Assembly (NCBI GenBank): GCA_933207985.1
Contig: OW240914.1
Span: forward strand, 131,933,905-131,997,904
Length of the DNA: 64,000 nucleotides
Source: Pelobates cultripes
Taxonomy: Eukaryota > Chordata > Amphibia > Anura > Pelobatidae
Direction of reading: 5' to 3'
Below are positions 55,748-64,000 of the stretch, in pieces. Within the stretch, counting starts at the first letter, position 1; the number at the start of each line of letters is the position of its first letter. The notes below the pieces were generated by a model, which saw only the letters and a list, made by a program, of their open reading frames with translations, did not search any database and had not been told where the DNA came from. The position numbers and the translations under genes are program-made.

Positions 55748-58107
55748 CATGAGCACTAGGTGAGCACTTAGAAAATAGTGATCACAATATAGTGTCCTTT
55801 GAAATAAACTCAAAAAAACAAAAGCACATAGGGTATACTAAAACATATCATTTTAAAAAGGCCAATTTCAATTAGTTCATGGAAGTTTTACAATATATTG
55901 ACTGGCATAAACTCTTTAGTGAAAAGAACACTGAGGCTAAATGGATCATCTTCCAACAAATATTAGAAAGGTACATTTCTCAGTATGTACAATTGGGAAA
56001 TAAATATAAAAGAAATAAATTAAAACCAATGTGGCTTAGTAGAGAAGTAAAACAAGAGATTAAAAATAAGAAAAGGGCATTTAAAGCATTTAAATCGGAC
56101 AAATCGGATGCATCTTATAAAAGATATAAGGAAGCAAATAATGCGTGTAAAAAGGCAATTAGACTTGCTAAACTTCAAAATGAAAAACGATAGCTAAAGA
56201 GAGCAAAACCAACCCCAAAGCATTTTTTAAGTACATAAATTTAAAAAAAAAAAAAAAATGAAAGTGTAGGTACACTAAAAACTGAAACGGGGGTGTTAGT
56301 TAATGAAGACCAGAAAAAGGCAGGAATTTTAAATAACTATTTCTCTTCCGTATATATATTAAGGAAGAACCCATGGCAATAGATGTGCAAATGATTGCTA
56401 CTGAAAACTTGCAGAATAATTGTAATTGGTTAACTCAAGACAAGGTGCTGCAGCAACTAAAGAAAGTTAATATAAACAAAGCTCCAGGGCCTGACAGTAT
56501 CCATCCACGTGTACTTAAGGAACTAAGTGTAGATATAAGTGAACCTCTGTTTTTAATCTTTCAAGATTCTTTTCTTTCAGGAAGTGTTCCGGAGGATTGG
56601 AGGAAGGCTGATGTGGTTCCTATATTCAAAAAGGGTTCAAAATCCTTGCCTGGAAATTATAGACCTGTGACCTTAACTTCTGTGGCTGGTAAAATATTTG
56701 AAAGGATATTGAGGGAGAATATTCAAGAATTCCTTGAGAGGAACGTGTTATCAGCAAAAATCAGCACGGTTTTATGAAGCACAGGTCATGTCAAACTAAC
56801 TTGATTGCGTTCTATGAAGAAGTAAGTAGAAGTATAGATCAGGGTGTTGCCATGGATGTGGTCTATTTGGATTTTGCCAAGGCATTTGATACAGTTGCAC
56901 ACAATAGATTAGTGTTCAAACTCAAGGAAATCGGTCTAGAGGAAAATGCTTGTTCTTGGGTAGAACATTGGCTTAAAAACAGAGTACAAAGAGTTGTCAT
57001 TAATGGTAAATTTTCAAGCTGGACAGAGGTGGCAAGTGCTGTCCCTCAGGGGTCTGTTCTGGGACCCCTTGTATTTAACATGTTTATAAATGATCTTGAA
57101 GACAGCATTAAAAGTCATGTTTCAGTGTTTGCAGATGACACAAAACTTTGTAAAATAATACAATGTGAGCAAGATATTACTTTGCTGCAGAGGGATTTAG
57201 ATAGACTGGGGGACTGGGCACTCAAATGGCAGATGAAATTTAATGTTAAAAAATTAAGTTATGCACTTCGGCGTGAAGAATACACAAGCAACATATACCC
57301 TTAATGGAAGCGAATTAGGGATAACAACACACGAAAAGGACTTGGGAATTGTTATAGACAACAAACTATGCAACAACGTGCAATGTCAATCAGCAGTGGC
57401 CAAGGCCAGTAAAGTATTGTCATGCATGAAAAAGGGCATTCATTCTCGGGACGAGAATATCATTTTGCCTCTTTATAAATCACTGGTAAGACCCCATATT
57501 GAATATGCTGTGCAATTTTGGGCACCTGTTCTAAAGAAGGATATTCTGGCACTAGAAAAAGTGCAGAGATGGACTACAAAATTAATAAAAGGAATGGAAC
57601 ATATCAGCTATGAAGAAAGGATAACAAATTTAAATCTATTTAGTTTAGAAAAACGTCGCCTGAGAGGGGATATGATAACATTATACAAATATATTCTGGG
57701 CCAATACAAACCATTGTGTGGAAATCTATTCACAAACCGGACTTTACATAGGACATGAGGCCATGCGTTTAGACTGGAAGAAAGAAGATTTCGTCTAAGG
57801 CAAAGGAAAGGTTTTTTTACTATAAGAACAATCAGGATGTGGAATTCTCTGCCTGAGTCCATACAGATGCAAAAACAGAATGTTCAAAGATATAATCTTT
57901 CAATGTAGGGTAATAACTGCTTGATCCAAGGATAAATCTGACTGCCATTCTGGGGTCAAGAAGGAATTTTTTTCCTAGCTTGTTGCAAAATTGTGCTTCA
58001 AACTGGGGTTTTTTGTCTTCTTTTGGATCAACAGCAAAAAACAAATGTGAGGAAGGCTGAAGTTGATGGACGCAAGTCTCTTTTCAGCTATGTAACTATG
58101 TCTTCTT
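55748..58107 (+). pseudogene. CR1/L2-type LINE, 5'-truncated, nearly complete RT
   Basis: Coding begins in the end of the apurinic endonuclease (HLENSDHNIVSFEINSKKQ; SDH is a conserved motif). A linker rich in Lys follows (PMWLSREVKQEIKNKKRAF). The RT continues: KVNINKAPGPDSIHPRVLKE, ADVVPIFKKGSKSLPGNYRP, VYLDFAKAFDTVAHNRLVFK, VPQGSVLGPLVFNMFINDLE and VFADDTKLCKI (catalytic FADD at about 57130). The tail is MHFGVKNTQATYTLNGSELG, RPHIEYAVQFWAPVLKKDIL and, in shifted frames, RRFRLRQRKGFFTIR. Frameshifts near 56200, 56775, 57260 and 57760 and a stop near 55873 disable it. The 3' UTR ends with CTATGTAACTATG, resembling an 8-bp tail. It is inserted in foldback copy 2. Confidence 0.85.
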
Positions 58108-58869
58108 TTTTCTAAAATCTTTTTTCTAAAATCTCATTCTTCAGCCCCAAAAAAGGCTAAATAAAAATCCATAATATCCGTCGAACTTATAAAAAAAATA
58201 AATAAAAAAAAACCAAGCGCAAAAAAAAACTGGCGAAAAAAAAAAAACCCAACGCAAAAAAAATATTCCATCTTCACCCATGCAGGGCACGGCGTAGACT
58301 GAGCTCCGTAGGGCGGGAAAATGCTTATAAAGCCTTCCCACGCCCTGCAATTAGACTCAGAGCACTCTGATTGGTTGGTTTAAGCCAACCAAATCAGAGT
58401 GCTCTGACAGGTAAATGAAGAGACTGACAGGTAAGTCTTTACATTTACCTGTCACAGCACTTGATTGGTTGGCTTGAAATCCAACCAATCAGAGTGCTCT
58501 GTGTCATTTTACATAGCGTGGGAAAGTTCTTTGAAACCAACCAATCAGAGCGTTCTGAGCCTAATTGCAGGGCCTTTCCCCACCCTGTGGAGCTCAGTCT
58601 GCGCTGTGCCCTCCATGGGTGAAGATGGATTATTTTTTTAGTGTCAGGTTTTCTCTTTTTTGTCTGATTTTTATTTTTTGACAAGTTCAAAAATTATGGA
58701 TTTTTATTTGCCCTTTTCTGGAGCTGAAAAATGAAGATTTTAGAAAAAAGAAGATATCAAATGGTAAGTTATTTATTTTTTATTTTTTTACAGGTACTTA
58801 GTTATTTTTTTCCCCCTCACTATTTTTTTTTGGTAACCCCTAGTCACCTTGGGGGGCAGAGGGGGTAAC

Positions 58870-59710
58870 AATTTCATTTAGGGCCCCACCTGCCGCTCAG
58901 TGGTGGGGGCCGGGGGGAGGACAATAGGTCCTCATTGTTATTTAGGGTGAGGACAATAGGTCCCCCCATTGTTATTTAGGGGGAGGACAATAGGTCCCCC
59001 CTCATTGTTATTTAGGGGAGGACAATAGGTCTCCCCTCCATCATTGTTATTGAGGGCCCCCAATCCGGTGCTCAGCGGTGGGGACTGGGGGGAGGACAAT
59101 AGGTCCCCCTCCATTGTTATTTAGGGCCCCCACCCGCCGCTCAGGGGTGGGGGCTGGGGGAGGACAATAGGTCCCCACCTCATTGTTATTTAGAGCCAGC
59201 ACTCAGAGGTGGGGGATGGGGGGAGGACAATAGGTCCCCCCTCATTGTTATTTAGGTAGAGGACAATAGGTTGCCCCCTCATTGTTATTTAGGCCCCCCC
59301 TGTCGCTCAGGGGTGGAGTCAGGGGGAGGACAATAGGTCCCCCCACATTCTCATTTAGGGCCCCCATCCGTGGGAGCTGGGGGTGGGAGCCGGGGGTGGA
59401 GCACAATAGGCCCCCCTCATTGTTATATAGGGCCCCCACCCGCTGCTCAGGGGTGGTGGCTAGGGGGAGGACAATAGGTCGCCCCAACATTCTCAATTAG
59501 GGTCCCCACCCGCCGTTCAGGTGTGGGGGCCAGGGAAAGGACAATAGTTCCCCCCTTAATGTTATTTAGGGCCCCCATCTGCCGCTCAGGGGTGGGGGCC
59601 GGGGAGGAGGACAATAGGTCCTCCCCTCATTGTTATGTCCCCCCATCATTGTTATTTAGTGCCCCCACCTGTCACTCAGGGGTGGGGGCCGGGGGGGGGG
59701 GCGCTAGCTC
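58870..59710 (-). repeat. Minisatellite, right arm of foldback copy 2 (inverted)
   Basis: About twelve units of the type CAATAGGTCCCCCCTCATTG, TTATTTAGGGCCCCCACC and GCTCAGGGGTGGGGGC. They are the reverse complement of the left-arm units. Small frames within it are not genes. Confidence 0.9.
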
Positions 59711-59712
59711 AA

Positions 59713-60959
59713 ATCTATCTGGGGAAGCACAGTAAGCATTCAAAACCACCATAACTCTCTCCTCAATGACAACAGCCCCTTTTAGGGGCTCTTGGGACCA
59801 GGCCCATAGTCTATCTATGAATCCTAATAGAGCTTTACAATAAACCCAATTAGTAATGGATTTTCACAGCAAGAAATCTATTTAGAAATAAGTATTAATA
59901 AAGAGAATGCACTAGTCTTGTCTACATTTTCATGTATAAAAACAGCTAATGATTTATTCACCGACAATGTCCCAGAAATGTTGAGAAGGATGCTCTATTG
60001 TAAGGGGGAGAAAAGAGTGGTTTATATTTTTTTATTTTCTGTATTTCTTTCTACTTTCTGTATAATCCAGAGATTTTTGCAACATTAAAAGTCAGACCAT
60101 AAAACGTTCCAAAACCTTTAATGTACATTTAAACTTTTCATTATGTCAATTTTATTGGAATAGCTATTTATTTGAAGACATTACTGACCCCTAAAATCTG
60201 CTGTAATTTAGAATTACCAATGTAAACAGCATGGGATAATTCTATGTCTTAAATCAAGAGCAAAGTAAACAATGGTCTATAACAGATTATTAAATGTCAA
60301 AGGCATGCGCATAATGGGCAATTATACAATGGTCCTTTAACTTGGCATGTATACACATCAAAGCTTGTGACAGGTACGATTTTAAATTTTTACTAATATT
60401 TTGTTTACTAGACGTATGAACAAAGGCTATTTGCAACAAAACATTCTGATCTCTCCCTTTTAACTGTGATTTTTACATTTATAGAATGGAACTATTTATG
60501 TACTTTGTGAAATTTAAACCAAGTTATTTATGTAAAAGCTTGTGTACAACCTCGCCTCCCTCTCCGTCCTCCTTTATCCAAAGATTATTGCACCACATAC
60601 ACTTTAACCCCAAGACTGTTGTCAGGGCCGACAAAACAGGGGATGGAGAGGAGCTCAAACACCAGCCGAGGCCAAGGACAATGGGAGACACAAGCTTAAC
60701 CAACAACGCTAAATTCCCTGGTCCAGGTTATGGCTCTAAGCCCACAAAGAAGCCTAGACCGGTGCCCAATTCACAAGCCTCGCACAAAGGTCCTCTCCCT
60801 AGCCCACCTACGTGAACCACATATGGCTAACCTTTACCATCCCCACACCTGGAATTGAGACCCCAAATTGGGTCACCAAGAGAGACTGGTCGGACCACGA
60901 CTCAGCCCAAGAGACCATTGGTTACTTTCTTAAGTAGCCATAACTGATAAAGAAAGATT
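59713..60959. other. No gene recognised
   Basis: This is unique DNA. The open frame at 60486-60815 (about 109 residues, basic and Pro-rich) and the following GC-richer block (GGAATTGAGACCCCAAATTG) may be remnants of an old retroelement, but I cannot assign them. Confidence 0.4.
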
Positions 60960-61310
60960 GAGGAACACTGACAAAACTTTGTACTTACACATCAGCTCAT
61001 ATTTACCTATCCTGGAATCATGGGTATAAAAACAGGACTCAAGCCCATAAATAAGAAAGGCAGAGAAGGAGATAGAAATATCTGGATTAAAAATGTGAAC
61101 AATTTATTGTGCAGCAAAATTGAAGAGGGAATACTAATACAACAAATTTAAATATACAGCACAGTGTAGTCCACTATAGGTATGAAATGGTGTAAAACAA
61201 ACCCCCTCGGTTGGGACTCCAAGAGGTAATTAATACCTATAAAGTGCTAAACAAGGATAAAAAAGTGTCCAAAGTCACCAAACTGTGGAGTTGTAAAACA
61301 ATACTTATGA

Positions 61311-61357
61311 GGCTCGACGCGTTTCGTCCCGTGATCGTCAGGACTTCCTCAAGAGCC
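61311..61357 (-). ncRNA. Hammerhead-ribozyme-like segment, best match in window
   Basis: On the minus strand GGCTC is followed by TTGAGGA, a GTCC/GGAC hairpin, GAAA, CGCG and the cleavage-type triplet GTC, then GAGCC, which pairs with GGCTC. The order stem I, core, stem II, GAAA, tiny stem III, GUC is exactly that of PLE-type minimal hammerheads. The core differs from CUGANGA only in its first base (U for C), plus one extra A before stem II. Very short stem III motifs are known to act as dimers; activity here is inference. Confidence 0.5.
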
Positions 61358-62040
61358 GGGGTGCTTGAATAGGAGTCTCTAATCCCAATCTTTTTAAATA
61401 CCTATTTAAAAAGATAAGAGAGCGCAAATAAAATAAAAATAAGTTTACTAAGACACTATTTAATAATGGTTAACAGTTGCCAGATACTATAAAAACCTTC
61501 CCAAGTTTCCAATATAAAATAGATAGAAATAAATAAAAACCAGTATCAGCGCAGATATTCCCTTATCAACCAAAAATAGGGAAAAAAGCAACAAACATTA
61601 TTTGTATCAAGTCCGCAATGTTAGAGTTCAAATGTTAATATATGGAAGGATGTATCCAGGTAGTTATTGAATAACAGTGGTAACACAATAGTCTGTATGT
61701 TCTGAGGTTGAAATAAATCTCGTCCAATGCCACTTTGTATCCAACCTTAAATTAAAAGAGATACTAACATAGTGTAAAGTAACAATAGTTTATTCCCTTA
61801 AAGCCCCCCTAAATAAAACTCTTACAAGATAAAGTGGTGGAACTTATCTCTAAGTGCCACCACAACAACATTGGTGCAATACAGTGCACTGGTTGGAATG
61901 TATATGGTTACCGCTCCTTAATGGACTTCTGCAGACCGGTCCTGTGCACTGGAACCGATGCCCTTGAAGGAACGCCGACTTGCAAGTGCTGCTGATCGCT
62001 TCCAATATTCAAAAATCGGAATTCCCACCAAACTCAATGT

Positions 62041-62080
62041 ACGCGTTTGCCCGTTAGATCAGGCTTTCTCAAGATAGAGT
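62041..62080 (-). ncRNA. Degenerate hammerhead-like segment
   Basis: On the minus strand CTTGAGAAAGCC, a loop, GGGC, AAACGCGTA and TTGAGT follow one another. The GCC/GGC hairpin and ACGCGTA fit the pattern, but GAAA is changed to CAAA and stem I is weak. It is probably a decayed copy of the segment type at 61311-61357. Confidence 0.3.
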
Positions 62081-62311
62081 GTCTGGGGGATTAGGATGAA
62101 ATATGTAGAGACTGGAGAGAAAAACTCAGAAGTTTTCTCAAAAGGTGGGCCCACTATTTTACAAATTCTACACGTACAACATTTGAAAAAGCTTATATGA
62201 GAGTTCAAAAAATGTTTTTCTGGTGAAGGTCTTATATGACTATGCTACATTTTTGCTTTGGCAATTGATAAAATGTTTTATTTTAAAACGACTCCCCTGT
62301 ACTAAAACTTT

Positions 62312-63545
62312 TAAAAGTGGTCGTCTTTCTTGCCCTGAATTTGCATGTACTACAATTACCACACCTGTGGAATCCCTTCGGTTGTTGAGGTAAAAAACTA
62401 CCTCTTTTTTCTTATTTTTTTTTTAGGAAGTACACTCGGGGCCAGAATCATTTTGAGGTTCTCAGTTTTCTTATATATGACCTTGGGTCTTTCTGGTATA
62501 ATATTCTGAAGGTATTTATCTTGCATTAAAATGGCTTTCTCAATTTTAGTTGCTTTACTGATATACTTTGCTAAAAAGGCCATGTTAACATCTACATCCG
62601 TAACTATTTTCTTGGGTTTTTCTTTTAAAATTTCTTTGCTATTTAAACACTCTATCTCCCTTTGGGATTTTTTCAAAAAGTCCTCAGGGTATTTCCTATA
62701 TAAAAAGTTCTTGTTTAATGACTCCACTTGGATCTTAAAATCTTCTTTTCTCGAACAATTCCCATACAGCCTCATTTGTTGGCTTTTTGGAATGTTTCGT
62801 AGCCACTGTGGATTGTGGCAACTTGCATAGTCTATCAAACTGTTACAATCCGTGGGCTTAAAACAAGTTTTATTGCACACTATTCCATTGTTTACAAACA
62901 GCGTTAAATCTAGGAAGTTAATACTAGTGTCACCTACTTCTTGGGTGAAGCCTAAACCATAACTGTTAGAGTTCATGTATTCAATAAAATCCTTAAAAAG
63001 GGGTAAATCCCCTTGCCAGATAATTAAAATATCATAGATATACCTTTTCCATAGCGCCAGGTTTGCCAAAAACGGATTGTGTTGCCAGATGAACTTTGAC
63101 TCCCAGTTTGCCACAACAATATTGGCACAACTGGGGGCGAATCTAGTGCCCATGGCTGTCCCGCATATCTGAAGATAAGGTGTGCCCTCAACCCATTTTT
63201 CTTTAAAATGAACTCAATACATTTCAATATGAATACCATCTGTTTCTGAGACATTTGTTCATCACGGGTGAGAACTTCCTATACAGCCCTAATCTCTTTA
63301 TGATGGTCTATTATAGTTACATCTATAGTAGCCCAGATGTAATCCTCTCTCAATTGAAGGCCCTCCATTTCTCTTATTATGTGGGCAGAATCTTTTATAT
63401 AGGAAGGTGCTTGAGAGACAAATTTCTGTAGATAAAAATCTATATATTCTGATAAATTACTGGTCAACGATCCAATCCCACTAATAATTGGTCTACCAGG
63501 TGGGTTATCTAGATTTTTGTGGATCTTGGGCAGGTGGTAAAAAAT
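62312..63545 (-). pseudogene. Penelope-like element: RT, minus strand
   Basis: Reading leftward: PGRPIISGIGSLTSNLSEYI, DFYLQKFVSQAPSYIKDSAH, YIWATIDVT, then after frame changes GTRFAPSCANIVVANWESKF. The motif-C region is LWKRYIYDILIIW, where the usual YIDD reads YIYD, so a catalytic Asp is lost. Then SINFLDLTLFVNNGIVCNKT, KPTDCNSLIDYASCHNPQWL, RNIPKSQQMRLYGNCS and the post-RT part ending IIPERPKVIYKKTENLKMIL. The GIY-YIG nuclease is missing: sequence breaks off after the Cys/His cluster near 62260. It is the same family as the copy at 7570-15360. Confidence 0.85.
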
Positions 63546-63599
63546 GCCAATTTTGGATGCTGAATATACAAATAATCCAGCTCCATTTTAGAGATAATC

Positions 63600-64000
63600 T
63601 TGAGGCCATTTTAATGGAAGCCTTTAATAAAAGATTAGTATACCTTCAGAATATTATACCAGAAAGACCCAAGATCATATATAAGAAAACTGAGAACCTC
63701 AAAATGAATTTGGCCCCGAGTGTACTTCCTAAAAACAATAAGAAAAAAAAAAGGACCTTTTTTTACCTCAACAACCGAAGGGATTCCACAGGTGTGGTAG
63801 TTGTAGTAAGTCCAAATTCCAGGCAAGAAAAATGATCACTTTTAAAAGTTTTAGTACAGGGGAGTCGTTTGAAATAAAACATTTTTTATCAATTGTCAAA
63901 GCAAAAATTTTGTGTATTTGCTACAGTGTAAATGCGGGATTCAATATATAGGATACACGATTCGGAAATTGCACTAAAGGTTGCTAGAACATTTTAATGT
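63600..64000 (+). pseudogene. Penelope-like element: C-terminal part, plus strand, cut by window edge
   Basis: The plus strand encodes YLQNIIPERPKIIYKKTENL, a near copy of the minus element to its left but inverted. After shifts it reaches the start of a GIY-YIG nuclease (NFVYLLQCKCGIQYIGYTIR) at about 63908-63970. The nuclease continues beyond the window. The junction with the minus copy lies at about 63546-63600, so the two face away from each other with 5'-truncated ends together. Confidence 0.8.

Larger units (their letters stand above)
54945..59712. mobile_element. Foldback hAT-like element, copy 2
   Basis: The left part matches the reverse complement of the right part of copy 1 (CTTAGTAGATA..., GGGAGCTATCTACTAAAAGG, CTGAAAGACCTAAATT). 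Then come a minisatellite, AAAATAAAACTTACTTGATGT with a nested LINE (55748-58107), and CAGCCCCAAAAAAGGCTAAA, which matches copy 1. From about 58440 the sequence runs back in inverted order (GGTGAAGATGGATTATT, AAGATTTTAGAAAAAAG, then inverted minisatellite). The outer right end is missing, and no target duplication is visible. Confidence 0.7.
60960..62311 (-). mobile_element. PLE terminal/3' region (minus strand) with two hammerhead-like segments
   Basis: This non-coding stretch lies downstream, in the minus direction, of the PLE RT fragment at 62312-63545. It carries two segments of the pattern TTGAG(G/A)A ... AAACGCGT on the minus strand, at 61311-61357 and 62041-62080, as expected of two terminal repeats. 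The internal boundaries are uncertain. Confidence 0.5.

Noticed and set aside
60486..60815. 109-residue basic, Pro-rich open frame
   Set aside because: I see no family motif and no supporting neighbour; it could be an old retroelement remnant but cannot be assigned.

Overview
The window looks like a repeat-dense vertebrate genome, most likely an anuran amphibian. This rests on the mix of elements seen: Penelope-like elements (PLEs), DIRS/Ngaro-type tyrosine-recombinase retrotransposons, L1-like and CR1-like LINEs, a Ty3/Gypsy chromovirus, hAT, piggyBac-type and Tc1-type DNA elements, and solo LTRs. The species cannot be named from sequence alone. I found no host gene or exon that I can support. 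Every convincing coding region is a broken transposable-element gene, and the gaps look intergenic or intronic.

Layout. 1-7.5 kb is mostly unique AT-rich DNA with small palindromic repeats. 7.6-15.4 kb is an old minus-strand PLE cut apart by an L1-like LINE (about 9.19-13.64 kb) and a 1.06 kb hAT element (13869-14924). The LINE itself carries a 1.19 kb foldback insertion with a 14-bp target duplication. 18518-24616 is a minus-strand Ty3/Gypsy chromovirus with both LTRs; a piggyBac-type MITE lies in its pol and a retroviral-type solo LTR in its 5' LTR. A 1.0 kb hAT abuts its end (24625-25638). 26.1-30.6 kb is a decayed minus-strand DIRS/Ngaro-type element. Back to back with it, 31072-38916 is a better preserved plus-strand relative with split direct repeats, a gag-like ORF with an apparent SAP domain, RT, RNase H and a tyrosine recombinase. 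It is interrupted by a 1.59 kb insertion that is mostly a near-perfect palindrome (627-bp arms).

39.5-46.3 kb holds several DNA elements: a hAT (39989-41107), a TTAA-flanked MITE (42377-42926), a second solo LTR (43181-44173), a nearly intact Tc1-like element (44442-46007) and a short hAT-like MITE. 48661-53248 is a MITE split by a 4.05 kb foldback hAT-like element that carries a minisatellite, an array of about 110-bp palindromes and a nested CR1-like LINE. 54.9-59.7 kb is a second foldback copy of the same family, again with a nested CR1-type LINE. From about 61 kb to the right edge there are PLE terminal sequences and two PLE copies in inverted orientation; the right-hand copy runs off the window.

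Recurring themes are nested insertions, foldback structures of several unrelated kinds, and short hammerhead-ribozyme-like segments tied to PLE ends. The autonomous elements are mostly disabled by stops, frameshifts or deletions. The Tc1-like transposase is the closest to intact: I see one frameshift.
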